Assembly (NCBI RefSeq): GCF_002770595.1
Contig: NZ_CP022986.1
Span: 4,312,355-4,376,354, forward strand
Length of the DNA: 64,000 bases
Reading direction: 5' to 3'
Origin: Chryseobacterium camelliae
Lineage (GTDB): Bacteria > Bacteroidota > Bacteroidia > Flavobacteriales > Weeksellaceae
Position 1 is the stretch's first letter, and every line of letters begins with the position of its first letter. The position numbers and the translations under genes are program-made. The notes under the pieces were generated by a model. That model worked only from the letters and a program-made list of their open reading frames with translations. It did not search any database and was not told where the DNA came from. Of this stretch, positions 28,201 to 35,914 are shown in pieces.

Positions 28201-28442
28201 TTCCTTGCAAAATAGGATATAAAATAGGAGAAGAAGATGTGAATCTGATTGACCTGATCCAGAAAGGAAAAGTACAGTATGTAGTCAATACCATGACCAA
28301 AGGGAAACGGGCTGAAAGAGACGGATTCCAGATCAGAAGGATGAGCGTTGAAAACGGCGTTCCTTGTCTGACCTCCATGGACACGGTAGAAGCCATCCTG
28401 AAAGTGATTGAAAGCATGAGCTTCAAGATGGAAACCATGTAA
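25260..28442 (+). CDS. carB: Carbamoyl-phosphate synthase large subunit
   Basis: 1060 residues, of normal length. It makes carbamoyl phosphate from bicarbonate, ammonia and two ATP. There are two homologous halves, each with a pre-ATP-grasp loop (VIGSGPIIIGQAAEFDY near 12; VLGSGPIRIGQGVEFDYA near 560) and an ATP-grasp domain (RPAFTMGGTGGGIA; RPSYVLGGRAMEIVY). An MGS-like allosteric domain (about 930-1055, KVPMHGSILFTVADKHK) ends it. The start is the ATG at 25260; the longer in-frame extension lies in the repeat. Its product supplies both PyrB and ArgF'. Confidence 0.96.
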   Translation: MAKRTDIKTILVIGSGPIIIGQAAEFDYAGTQACLSLREEGYKVILINSNPATIMTDVEIADKVYIEPISLQFVSHIIRKERPDALLPTLGGQTGLNMAVELEKSGILEECKVEVLGTKLSAINRAEDRDLFRELMRELNEPVPESDIVNTVEGALSFAEEIGYPVIVRPAFTMGGTGGGIASNETELKEIAELGLKYSPVTQCLIERSIAGFKEIEYEVMRDANDNAIVVCNMENIDPVGVHTGDSIVVAPSQTLSDREYQLLRNASLKIIRALGIEGGCNVQLALDPHSFDYYIIEVNPRVSRSSALASKATGYPIAKIAAKIAVGLTLDEIMNPVTGKTYACFEPALDYVVTKFPRFPFDKFETADRRLSTQMKATGEVMAIGRNFEESLQKAIRSLETGIRHLGLKTKQTLALTAEEIERRIRVCDDERLFIIGDALRKGYDWEQIVEWSKIDKFFIWKLKKLVDFEQTIVNNKFDKETLIEAKKLGFADLNIAHLWEITQREVFNFRKENGIMPVYKMVDTCAAEFESETPYFYGTYEEENESVVSDKEKIIVLGSGPIRIGQGVEFDYATVHSVWAIKEMGYEAIIINNNPETVSTDFSISDKLYFEPLTEEDVMNIIELEKPKGVVVQFGGQTAINLADKLASHGVQILGTTLEDLDRAENRDKFEKALQEMQIPQPLGKTSVSKEEAIKIANEIGYPVLVRPSYVLGGRAMEIVYTETELAHYMENAVEASPKHPVLVDKYMVGKEVEVDAICDGETVVIPGIMEHIERAGVHSGDSIAVYPPQNISQGEIDTLVDYTKRLAKGLNVVGLMNIQYVLFEGNVYVIEVNPRSSRTVPFLSKITEVPMANLATKAILGQKLKDLGYESGLVPKKEGVFVKVPVFSFSKLTKVDISLGPEMKSTGEVMGKDTTLEKALYKGLVAAGRKVPMHGSILFTVADKHKQEAADLAARFHEVGFRIWATEGTARFFEEKGIPCKIGYKIGEEDVNLIDLIQKGKVQYVVNTMTKGKRAERDGFQIRRMSVENGVPCLTSMDTVEAILKVIESMSFKMETM

Positions 28443-28465
28443 ATACTATCCTGAATATAATACTA

Positions 28466-28494
28466 AAGCACTGTCAATTTGACGGTGCTTTTTG
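28466..28494 (+). terminator. Terminator of the pyrB-carAB operon
   Basis: An imperfect stem AAAGCACTGTCAA / TTTGACGGTGCTTT followed by TTTG, about 25 bases after the carB stop. Confidence 0.75.
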
Positions 28495-28651
28495 TTTGAA
28501 ATAAGGCGTGGTGTAAATTATAGATGAGATAAATGATAGACGGATAGATTATAGATGATAGACGTTGAAGGTTGAATTTTAGATTATAGATTTTAAATTT
28601 TGGATTTTGGATTTTGGATCTTGCGAAATATTGATTAACCAACTATCAAAT

Positions 28652-28861
28652 CGACCTAGGAAAGAAAGGTGTTAAGAAAATGAAGGCTGTGAACGTTAAG
28701 AAAATTCTTCTGTCCGAAGCGCGGCACAAGAACTTCAGAGACAGTGCTCTTGGTTAATCCGCGCAAGTTTAGAATTTTTAGTGAACAGTCTTTATTTTTA
28801 GCCTTTCTTTCCAGTCTTGATCTTTTGTTTCTTTTGTATCAAGACAAAAGAAAAGAAAATG
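28652..28861 (+). repeat. Large palindromic element, copy A
   Basis: About 210 bases. The outer arms are GGAAAGAAAGG and CCTTTCTTTCC, the inner arms GAAGCGCGG and CCGCGCAAG, with homologous inverted sequence between (AAAATTCT versus AGAATTTT, GGCTGTG versus a degenerate partner). A second small hairpin follows (TCTTGAT / ATCAAGA). Confidence 0.8.
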
Positions 28862-28975
28862 AGCTATTAGATTTTAGATGAGAGATGATAGACAGAGAGA
28901 TGATAGACAAGGACTTTGACTTTTAGATTTTAGATTATGAATCTTGGCAGATGATGATTAACAGACTTTAAACTA

Positions 28976-29183
28976 CGACCTAGGAAAGAAAGGCGTTAAA
29001 AAAATAAAGGCTGTGAACGTTAAGAAAATTCTTCTGTCCGAAGCGCGGGCGCAAAAATTTCAAAGACAGTGCCCATAGCTGATCCGCGCAAGTTTAGAAT
29101 TTTTAGAGCACAGCATTTATTTTTAGCCTTTCTTTCCAGTCTTGATCTTTTGTTTCTTTTGTATCAAGACAAAAGAAAAAGAA
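28976..29183 (+). repeat. Large palindromic element, copy B
   Basis: Same element and orientation as copy A. Here the two halves pair better: GGAAAGAAAGGC...AAATAAAGGCTGTG on the left matches CACAGCATTTATTTTTAGCC... on the right. Unit spacing to copy A is 324 bases. Confidence 0.8.
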
Positions 29184-29308
29184 ATAAGCTAGAAATTTTA
29201 GATTTTAGATTTTGAATTATGGATTTTGAATCTTGAAATGTAAAATTACTGCTGTAACAGCAGCCATATTCTTTTTTGAATTCGTATTTTTAAACAAAAA
29301 TTTATCAC

Positions 29309-29914
29309 GTGAAGAAGTTATTATTTGCAGTTTGTGTATCAGCGTCAGCATTAAGTTTTGCCCAGGATTATTCGGTGCCGGCGGCAAGCCCGCGACAGAA
29401 GGTGGAGCAGCAGTTTTCCATGTCCAAGATTACGGTGGATTACGGAAGGCCGGGTGTAAAAGGAAGAAAGATCTTCGGAGAACTGGTGCCTTACGGGCAG
29501 GTTTGGAGGGCGGGAGCCAACTCATCTACGAAAATTACGTTCGGGCAGTCGGTGAATTTTGGTGGTAAAATCGTTCAGGCAGGAACGTACGGATTATTCA
29601 TTGTTCCTACTGAAAAAGAATGGAAAGTGATCCTTAACAAAGACTTCCAGCAGTGGGGTGCCTATACCTACGATCCTAAACAGGATGTGGTTGATATATC
29701 GGTCCCGGTCAATAAACTGGCAGACAAGCAGGAGTGGTTTGAGATTACCCTGAACCCAACCGATGAGAATTCAGGTAACCTGGTGATTAAATGGGATATG
29801 GCAGTGGCAGAAGTTCCTATTAAGCCGGCAAAACCTGAAGCAGTGACCAAAATTGCAGACAAACTGAAAGAAATTAAAAAAATCGAAGCTGAGGCAGCCA
29901 AAACAAAAGGTTAG
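29309..29914 (+). CDS. Secreted DUF2911 protein
   Basis: 201 residues with a signal peptide (MKKLLFAVCVSASALSFAQ). The mature part carries the DUF2911 pattern: SPRQKVEQQFSMSKITVDYGRPGVKGRKIFGELVPYG and later WRAGANSSTKITF and AGTYGLFIVPTEKEW. The family is common in Bacteroidetes and predicted to act in the periplasm or outside the cell; no activity is established. The start is a GTG at 29309, chosen because it puts the signal peptide at the N-terminus. A C-terminal coiled, charged tail follows. It is an isolated transcription unit after the repeat region. Confidence 0.88.
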   Translation: MKKLLFAVCVSASALSFAQDYSVPAASPRQKVEQQFSMSKITVDYGRPGVKGRKIFGELVPYGQVWRAGANSSTKITFGQSVNFGGKIVQAGTYGLFIVPTEKEWKVILNKDFQQWGAYTYDPKQDVVDISVPVNKLADKQEWFEITLNPTDENSGNLVIKWDMAVAEVPIKPAKPEAVTKIADKLKEIKKIEAEAAKTKG

Positions 29915-29945
29915 GCATTATTTTAATAAAAAACAACACATACAG

Positions 29946-30473
29946 ATGAAATTTTCAGTGCAGAACATCCTGGAAAATCAGGACTATCAGTTAATCCCCT
30001 TAGAGGAAGGGGATTTTGAATCCTTATACAAAGTTGCTTCAGATCCCAGGGTCTGGGAACAGCATCCCAATAAAGACCGTTATAAGCGGGAAGTTTTTCA
30101 GAATTTCTTTGTTGGAGCGATGGAAAGCAAAGGAGCATTTAAAATTGTAGAGAAAGCAACCGGAAATGTGATCGGGAGCAGCCGATATTATGATTATAAT
30201 GAAGATGACAACAGCATCTTTGTAGGCTATACATTCTACGGAACCGAATCCTGGGGAAAAGGGATCAACCCGCAGATCAAGAAGCTTATGCTCGATTATA
30301 TCTTCCGGTTTGTGGATAAGGTTAATTTCCATGTAGGAAAAGATAATATGCGTTCCCGGACCGCAATGGAAAGGCTGGGCGCAGAAAATACCGGGGAACA
30401 GAAAGTAGCCTACTTCGGTGAACCGTCAAGGACAAATATTGTTTATCAAATCAAAAAAGAAAATTGGCTATGA
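29946..30473 (+). CDS. GNAT acetyltransferase, RimJ/RimL-like
   Basis: 175 residues. A typical Acetyltransf_3 layout: LIPLEEGDFESLYKVASDPRVWEQHP at the start, IGSSRYYDYNEDDNSIFVGYTF in the core, the acetyl-CoA loop WGKGINPQIKKLMLDYIF, and NMRSRTAMERLGAE for the second binding site. The substrate is unknown. The stop overlaps the next ATG (ATGA), so it is coupled to the cupin gene. Confidence 0.88.
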   Translation: MKFSVQNILENQDYQLIPLEEGDFESLYKVASDPRVWEQHPNKDRYKREVFQNFFVGAMESKGAFKIVEKATGNVIGSSRYYDYNEDDNSIFVGYTFYGTESWGKGINPQIKKLMLDYIFRFVDKVNFHVGKDNMRSRTAMERLGAENTGEQKVAYFGEPSRTNIVYQIKKENWL

Positions 30474-30841
30474 AAAAGTATACTGTCCAGCAGAATCCTT
30501 TTGTAGTCCCCACTACAGATGGTAAGCTGATCGAAGAGCACTGGGGGAATTCAACGCAAAACCCGGAAGTATCCATTGCCCATATGGTTGCGCCAGCCGG
30601 ATGGAGCGAACCGCATCAGACTCCGGAATTTGGTGAGTTTACCTTCATTATCTCCGGGAAAAAGCAGTTTGAAATCGATGGGGAGATTATTGTGCTGGAG
30701 AAAGGGCAGAGCATCAGGATTGGTAAAGGAGCGAGGGTGAGATACAGCAACCCTTTTCCTGAAGAATGTGAATACCTGTCGGTATGCCTTCCTGCATTTT
30801 CTATGGAATCGGTGCACAGAGAAGAAGAAGGGGTAGATTAA
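30470..30841 (+). CDS. Cupin-domain protein
   Basis: 123 residues, single cupin barrel. The two cupin motifs are visible around GWSEPHQTPEFGEFTFIISG and EKGQSIRIGKGARVRYSNP, with His and Glu as potential metal ligands. The start is the ATG at 30470, which overlaps the GNAT stop by four bases. No catalytic assignment is possible; small stand-alone cupins may be isomerases, dioxygenases or sugar-binding proteins. Confidence 0.85.
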   Translation: MKKYTVQQNPFVVPTTDGKLIEEHWGNSTQNPEVSIAHMVAPAGWSEPHQTPEFGEFTFIISGKKQFEIDGEIIVLEKGQSIRIGKGARVRYSNPFPEECEYLSVCLPAFSMESVHREEEGVD

Positions 30842-31008
30842 ATCAAGCAATAATACTTGTTTAAATCACTTTTTTTAGATAAAAATTAGTTTTAATAAGC
30901 TTTAATCCAGCTATATAGCTCTTTTGTAGGGGTTTTTCATAGAATTATGTTTCAGAGCTGTGAATTATTTTGTATGTTCGCGGCTGAAAAACTGACAATT
31001 AATTCTGT

Positions 31009-31389
31009 ATGAAAAACATTTTACCCGTTGCGCTTTTATTGGGCGCTGCTGTTTCTTTTACGTCCTGTGCAACCATTATTACCGGGACCAAAGATAAAAT
31101 ATCTTTTACCTCAACTCCGGAAGGTGCCAAAGTGATGCACAAAGGCATTGAAAAGTGTACGACGCCATGTACTGCTGAAATTCCGAGATCACTGAGCAGG
31201 CAGACGGTGACTTTCGAGAAAGAAGGATACATCAGCAAAGAAATGAAGCTTACCAAAACTTTTAATCCTGTAACCCTGGTTAATATTATTTTAGGCGGAG
31301 CCATAGGTGTGGGTATTGATGCGGCGACAGGATCACTGACCAAATATTCTCCTAAAGCCTATACCACAGAGCTGGAAGCAAAACAATAA
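31009..31389 (+). CDS. PEGA-domain lipoprotein
   Basis: 126 residues. A lipoprotein signal ends in SFTSC, so the mature protein starts at a lipidated Cys near residue 20. A PEGA-like repeat follows (ISFTSTPEGAKVMHKGIEKCTTPCT ... TVTFEKEGYISKEMKL), a surface beta domain. Near the C-terminus is a hydrophobic segment (LVNIILGGAIGVGIDAATG) that may be a membrane helix. It is probably anchored in the outer membrane. Two further cysteines (CTTPC) could form a disulfide. Confidence 0.85.
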   Translation: MKNILPVALLLGAAVSFTSCATIITGTKDKISFTSTPEGAKVMHKGIEKCTTPCTAEIPRSLSRQTVTFEKEGYISKEMKLTKTFNPVTLVNIILGGAIGVGIDAATGSLTKYSPKAYTTELEAKQ

Positions 31390-31404
31390 TCAGTTTAACA
31401 ATAC

Positions 31405-31455
31405 AGCAGTGTAACAATATACCAATGATGAAAATTGATGTATTGTTACACTGCT
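31405..31455. terminator. Inverted repeat between convergent genes
   Basis: Perfect 15-base arms (AGCAGTGTAACAATA, 31405-31419; TATTGTTACACTGCT, 31441-31455). It lies between the lipoprotein gene and the convergent hydrolase gene. There is no T-run, so it may be a factor-assisted bidirectional terminator or another palindromic repeat. Confidence 0.5.
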
Positions 31456-31474
31456 GCATTGATGTATTGCTACC

Positions 31475-32218
31475 TTATTTCAGGATTTCTTTCAGGAACA
31501 TCAGCGTGTGGTTCCAAGCTCTTTTGGCCATGACCGGATTATAATCAGGCGACTTCGGATCCGTAAATGTGTGCTTGGAGTGGGCATAGGTAATGATCTG
31601 CCAGTCAGCATTTCCTTCATTCATCTCTTTTACCAGATTGTCATAATCTTCCCTGGAAACACTCTGGTCATCTGCCGGATGCTCGACCAGGATTTTTGCG
31701 GCCAGCGGTCCATTGGTTCTAGACTGGTCTTTGGCCAGGCTTCCGTGAATGGACACCGCACCTGCAACGGGAAATTTGCCCCTTGCAGATTCCAGGGCAC
31801 CGGTTCCGCCGAAGCAATAACCGATAACGGCAATTTTTTCAGGAATGGCTCCACTTTTCTTCAGCTGTTCCAGTGCTAAGCTGATCCTTTTCTGATATGC
31901 TTCGTAATTCTGTTTGTAATACCCTGACATTTTTGCTGCTGCAGCATTGTCAGCCGGAACGTTTCCTACGCCGTAAATATCTGCAACAAACGCCACATAC
32001 CCTTCTTTCTCCAGCTCTGCCGCTGCATTTCTGGCTTCATCATCAATGCCTTTCCATGCAGGAAGGATAAGGACGCCCGGAAGCTTTTTTCCGGCATTGG
32101 AGGTAACCAGTCCGCTGAGTTTCTGGGTGCCGTCCTGGTAGTTTACTGTTTTGAGCTTCTGGCTGAATACCGTTCCGGAAGCCATTAAAATTCCGGCTAA
32201 TAATATCGAACGTATCAT
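31475..32218 (-). CDS. Secreted dienelactone-hydrolase family protein
   Basis: 247 residues, alpha/beta hydrolase. A signal peptide (MIRSILLAGILMASGTVFSQ) is followed by the DLH domain. The nucleophile elbow GYCFGGTGAL carries Cys in place of Ser, as in dienelactone hydrolases. The acid is in HPADDQSV and the His in YAHSKHTF. It probably acts in the periplasm on an ester or lactone. The substrate cannot be told from the sequence. Confidence 0.9.
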   Translation of the reverse strand: MIRSILLAGILMASGTVFSQKLKTVNYQDGTQKLSGLVTSNAGKKLPGVLILPAWKGIDDEARNAAAELEKEGYVAFVADIYGVGNVPADNAAAAKMSGYYKQNYEAYQKRISLALEQLKKSGAIPEKIAVIGYCFGGTGALESARGKFPVAGAVSIHGSLAKDQSRTNGPLAAKILVEHPADDQSVSREDYDNLVKEMNEGNADWQIITYAHSKHTFTDPKSPDYNPVMAKRAWNHTLMFLKEILK

Positions 32219-32245
32219 ACTATAATTTGTGTGTTGATTGTGTTT

Positions 32246-32863
32246 CTACTGATCAAATTTTACGCCTAAATCCATCAGTTCTTTTTCCAGGTCTGTTTCA
32301 GGTGTGATATGCACCGTATGGAAACCCAGTGACTGTGCCATTTCGATGTTTCTGATATTATCATCGATGAACACGGATTCCTCTGCGCTGATCTGATACC
32401 GGTCCAGAAGCAGGTGCCATATTTTCGGATCCGGCTTGATGAGTTTTTCCGTTCCAGAAACGACAATCTTTCCTTTAAATAACTTGAAGAAATCGTAGTT
32501 TTCCAGTGCATAAGGAAACGTCTCATCAGACCAGTTGGTCAGCCCGAAAAGCTCATAATCGGTATTCCCTAGTTTTTTCAGCACTGCTACGTTGTGGGGG
32601 ATATCGCTTTTCAGCATCACTGGCCAGTTATCATAATAGGCGCGGATTTCTTTTTCCCATTCCGGGAATTTCTTAATCTGGATTTCTGTTCCCTCAGCAA
32701 GCTTTCTCCCGCGGTCCTGTTCCTCGTTCCATTCCGTCTGGGCTATATGTTCCAGGAAATATTCCATCCTTTCATCATCATTGAAATACGTCTTAAAGAA
32801 ATATCTTGGATTCCAGTCCATCAGGACTCCTCCGAAATCGAATATAATGTTTTTGATTGCCAT
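32246..32863 (-). CDS. HAD-superfamily hydrolase, YihX-like
   Basis: 205 residues. The first HAD motif is IIFDFGGVLMDWNPR (the Asp nucleophile), the third is KPDPKIWHLLLDRY and the fourth is VFIDDNIRNIEMA. Inserted between is a helical cap (about 15-95). It resembles YihX-type sugar-phosphate phosphatases. It lies 27 bases upstream of the DLH gene on the same strand, so the two may share a transcript. Confidence 0.9.
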   Translation of the reverse strand: MAIKNIIFDFGGVLMDWNPRYFFKTYFNDDERMEYFLEHIAQTEWNEEQDRGRKLAEGTEIQIKKFPEWEKEIRAYYDNWPVMLKSDIPHNVAVLKKLGNTDYELFGLTNWSDETFPYALENYDFFKLFKGKIVVSGTEKLIKPDPKIWHLLLDRYQISAEESVFIDDNIRNIEMAQSLGFHTVHITPETDLEKELMDLGVKFDQ

Positions 32864-32895
32864 AAGTATTGTTTAGTATAAATCTGTTGTGTTTT

Positions 32896-33324
32896 TTATG
32901 GTTTATAAAACCGGTACTGCCCGTCTTCATACCGCGCATGGATGTGGTGCAGTCCGTTAGTGAGTATAATTTCTTCCGCTCCGATGATCGAATTGTACCG
33001 GGCGGTCTGCTCAAATGTTTTTTCCGTTAACTTTACCTGGGGTGCCTTGCATTCCACCAGGATCTTAGGCTGTGTTTTTTCGGTTACCATCAGGTCAATT
33101 CTTTTGGTAAGTCCGTTCAATACAATCTTTTTCTCCGTGATCAGGGCCGATGCGGCATAGGATTTCACGGTAATGTAATAATGGATCCAGTGCTGCCGCA
33201 CCCATTCTTCAGGCGTAAGCAAAAGGTAGGTTTTCCGGATGGGATCATAAATAAAAAACTTATCTTTGTCCTGCTTGAATTTAAAATCAAAAGTTTCCTG
33301 AAAATTCAGTTTTGGAAGTTCCAT
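32896..33324 (-). CDS. HsdR N-terminal-like domain protein
   Basis: 142 residues from the ATG at 33324 (a longer start at 33357 would overlap holA). The PD-(D/E)xK nuclease-like fold is suggested by RIDLMVTEKTQPKILVECKAP (D...E-x-K) after a first helical part. The same domain opens type I restriction R subunits, but there is no helicase, hsdM or hsdS here. In many flavobacteria this short gene sits beside holA, which suggests a house-keeping DNA role. It is divergent from holA with only seven bases between the start codons. Confidence 0.82.
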   Translation of the reverse strand: MELPKLNFQETFDFKFKQDKDKFFIYDPIRKTYLLLTPEEWVRQHWIHYYITVKSYAASALITEKKIVLNGLTKRIDLMVTEKTQPKILVECKAPQVKLTEKTFEQTARYNSIIGAEEIILTNGLHHIHARYEDGQYRFYKP

Positions 33325-33331
33325 TAATACG

Positions 33332-34369
33332 ATGAAAGAATTAGATTTAATCCTCAAAAATATTAAAAATAAAGAAGTTTTACCGATTTATTTTTTTCAC
33401 GGAGAAGAGCCTTACTTTATTGATGTCGCTGTGAAAGCCCTGGAACACGACTTTCTTACCGAAGATGAAAAAGCCTTTAACCAGACCGTAGTCTACGGAA
33501 AAGATACCTCCTACCAGGACATCCTTTCACTGGCCCGCCAGTTTCCCATGATGGGGGATAAGCAAATGATCATTGTAAAGGAGGCCCAGGACCTCCGGCT
33601 GAATGATGAAGAGAACAGGATCCTGGAAGCCTATGTAGAAAACCCCGTTCCTTCCACCGTACTCGTATTCGCACACAAGCATAAAAAACTCGACAGCCGC
33701 AAAAAAGCAGCAAAAGCCCTGGATAAAGCCAAGGCACTCTTTCTCAGCGAATCTGTCAAAGAAAACAACCTTCCGAAATGGATTGCCGATGAATGTGCAA
33801 AGCTCAGCATAAAAACCGCCCCGAATATCGCTCACCTCCTTGCCGAATATATGGGGAACAACCTCTCCAGAATTGCCAATGAGCTGAATAAACTGAAGAT
33901 CATCCTGAAAGAAGGGCAGGTGCTGGACGGAACCATCATTGAAAACCATATCGGGATCAGTAAAGAATACAATATTTTCGAACTTCAGAAAGCGTTGGGC
34001 ACCAAAAATGCCAATGCAGCATTCCGGATTGCTTATTTTATGGGGAAAAACCCGAAAAACAATCCTTTCGTTATGATGCTGTCCAGCCTGTACAATTATT
34101 TTTCCAATGTCATCATCTACCAGACCATGACCGGCCAGCCACAGCAGGCCATTGCCTCCCAGATGGGCGTCCATCCTTATTTCCTTAAGGATTACGTAGA
34201 ATCGGCCAGGCTGTACCCTCTGAAACATGCCACCAGGGTCATCTCTATCTTACGCGAGTTCGACATGAAAGGCAAAGGACTTGGCGCCGTGAATATGACG
34301 GAAGCTGAACTCATCAAGGAACTGGTGTATAAGATTATTCATGTGGATAGGATTAAGATGAAAGTGTAG
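33332..34369 (+). CDS. holA: DNA polymerase III delta subunit
   Basis: 345 residues, clamp-loader subunit. The N-terminal domain has IYFFHGEEPYFIDVAVKAL and later FAHKHKKLDSRKKAAKAL. The middle shows LAEYMGNNLSRIANELNKL, and the C-terminal collar has HPYFLKDYVESARLY. These match HolA of Bacteroidetes. It opens the beta clamp together with gamma and delta'. The message must start inside or very near the divergent gene. A heptamer array starts one base after the stop codon. Confidence 0.92.
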   Translation: MKELDLILKNIKNKEVLPIYFFHGEEPYFIDVAVKALEHDFLTEDEKAFNQTVVYGKDTSYQDILSLARQFPMMGDKQMIIVKEAQDLRLNDEENRILEAYVENPVPSTVLVFAHKHKKLDSRKKAAKALDKAKALFLSESVKENNLPKWIADECAKLSIKTAPNIAHLLAEYMGNNLSRIANELNKLKIILKEGQVLDGTIIENHIGISKEYNIFELQKALGTKNANAAFRIAYFMGKNPKNNPFVMMLSSLYNYFSNVIIYQTMTGQPQQAIASQMGVHPYFLKDYVESARLYPLKHATRVISILREFDMKGKGLGAVNMTEAELIKELVYKIIHVDRIKMKV

Positions 34370-34773
34370 AAGAGTCAAGAATCAAGAGTCAAGAATCAAG
34401 AGCCAAGAGTCAAGATTTTAGATTTTAGATGGGAGATAATAGATAATAGACGAATAGATAATAGATAATAGATGTCGGATCTTTAAATATCGATTATAAA
34501 TCTTGAATTATAAATCTTAGATATCAAATCATTATTTTCCTACTTTTTTGTCTCGAAACTGAAAGTTCGATTCGCCTCGCGCTTCGGACAGAAGAATTTT
34601 CTTACCATTCACGGCCTTTATTTTCTTAACGCCTTTTTTTCCTATGTCATAGTGTAAAGTCTGTTAATCATCATTAGTCAAGATTCAAAATCCAAAATCC
34701 ATAATTCAGCATTCAATATCCAAGATCTCTGTCTATCATCTATACGTCTATTGTCTTCATCTAAAATTTTCTA

Positions 34774-34980
34774 CTTCCTTTTTCTTTTGCCTTGATGCAA
34801 AAGAAACAAAAGATCAAGACTGGAAAGAAAAGCTAAAAATAAATGCTGTGCTCTAAAAATTCTAAACTTGCGCGGATTGACTATGGGCACTGTCATTGAA
34901 GTTTTTGTGCCGCGCTTCGGACAGAAGAATTTTCTTAACGTTTACAGCCTTTATTTTCTTAACGCCTTTCTTTCCTAGGT
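34774..34980 (-). repeat. Large palindromic element, copy D
   Basis: Full copy on the minus strand with the outer arms CTTTCTTTCC and GGAAAGAAAAG and the inner arms TTGCGCGG and CCGCGCTTCGG. A truncated copy precedes it at 34578-34650. Confidence 0.8.
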
Positions 34981-35105
34981 CATAGTGTAAAGTCTGTTAA
35001 TCATCATTAGTCAAGATTCAAAATCCAAAATCCATAATTCAGCATTCAATATCCAAGATCTCTGTCTATCATCTATACGTCTATTGTCTTCATCTAAAAT
35101 TTTCT

Positions 35106-35313
35106 ACTTCCTTTTTCTTTTGCCTTGATGCAAAAGAAACAAAAGATCAAGACTGGAAAGAAAAGCTAAAAATAAATGCTGTGCTCTAAAAATTCTAAAC
35201 TTGCGCGGATTGACTATGGGCACTGTCATTGAAGTTTTTGTGCCGTGCTTCGGACAGAAGAATTTTTTTAACGTTCACAGCCTTTATTTTCTTAACGCCC
35301 TTCTTTCCTAGGT
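35106..35313 (-). repeat. Large palindromic element, copy E
   Basis: Nearly identical to copies D and F, and 333 bases from D. One inner-arm base differs (CCGTGCTTCGG), which weakens the central stem. Confidence 0.8.
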
Positions 35314-35439
35314 CATAGTGTAAAGTCTGTTAAAATTATTTTTAAAGATTCAAAATCCAAAATCCATAATTCAACATTTAAGATCCAAGATCTCTGTCTA
35401 TCATCTATACGTCTATTGTCTTCATCTAAAATTTTCTAC

Positions 35440-35646
35440 TTCCTTTTTCTTTTACCTTGATGCAAAAGAAACAAAAGATCAAGACTGGAAAGAAAAGCTA
35501 AAAATAAATGCTGTGCTCTAAAAATTCTAAACTTGCGCGGATTGACTATGGGCACTGTCATTGAAGTTTTTGTGCCGCGCTTCGGACAGAAGAATTTTCT
35601 TACCATTCACAGCCTTTATTTTCTTAACGCCTTTCTTTCCTAGGTC
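35440..35646 (-). repeat. Large palindromic element, copy F
   Basis: Third tandem full copy, 332 bases from E. High identity of D, E and F, including the spacer, indicates recent tandem duplication of the whole 333-base unit. Confidence 0.8.
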
Positions 35647-35914
35647 ATAGTGTAAAGTCTGTTAATCATCATTAGTCAAGATTCAAAATCCAAAATCCAT
35701 AATTCAGCATTCAATATCCAAGATCTCTGTCTATCATCTCTCCGTCTATCATCTCTCATCTAAATTTATCATCTAAAATCTATAATTCAAGCTCTCCGTC
35801 TTCATCGACAGCAAACATATCAGATATTGACAACTATCATTAAAATAACTTTAAATAAAGGATAAAAATTCCGAAATTAGCAGCCTGAATTTAAATCTTT
35901 TTGACAAAGAAATT

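Larger units (their letters stand above)
28527..29240. repeat. Repeat region: two palindromic elements and heptamer arrays
   Basis: Gap of 866 bases between carB and the DUF2911 gene. It contains degenerate heptamer arrays (28570-28625: TTTTAGA, TTATAGA, TTTTGGA three times and others; 28865-28940; 29190-29235) and two copies of the large palindromic element (28652-28861 and 28976-29183), spaced 324 bases apart. No plausible protein gene lies here. Confidence 0.85.
34370..35830. repeat. Long repeat array between holA and trxB
   Basis: 1.5 kb without a gene. It starts with a heptamer array of about 15 units (34370-34475; AAGAGTC, AAGAATC, then TAGATTT, TAGATAA). Then come one partial (34578-34650) and three full inverted copies of the large palindromic element (34774-34980, 35106-35313, 35440-35646), 333 and 332 bases apart. 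Between them are heptamer stretches such as TTCAAAA, TCCAAAA, TCCATAA, TTCAGCA. Confidence 0.9.

Noticed and set aside
29233..29568. 111-codon plus-strand frame before the DUF2911 gene
   Set aside because: It overlaps the DUF2911 gene in another frame, whereas the GTG at 29309 gives a proper signal peptide and domain.
32896..33324. Part of a restriction system
   Set aside because: Only the nuclease-like N-domain is present, with no helicase, methylase or specificity gene nearby; the neighbour is holA.
33527..34228. 233-codon open frame on the minus strand across holA
   Set aside because: It lies fully inside holA, whose protein has clear family motifs. Long antisense frames are frequent here because of codon bias.
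34370..35830. CRISPR array
   Set aside because: The repeats are about 200 bases within 333-base units and the spacers are also repeated. There are no short direct repeats with unique spacers and no cas genes.
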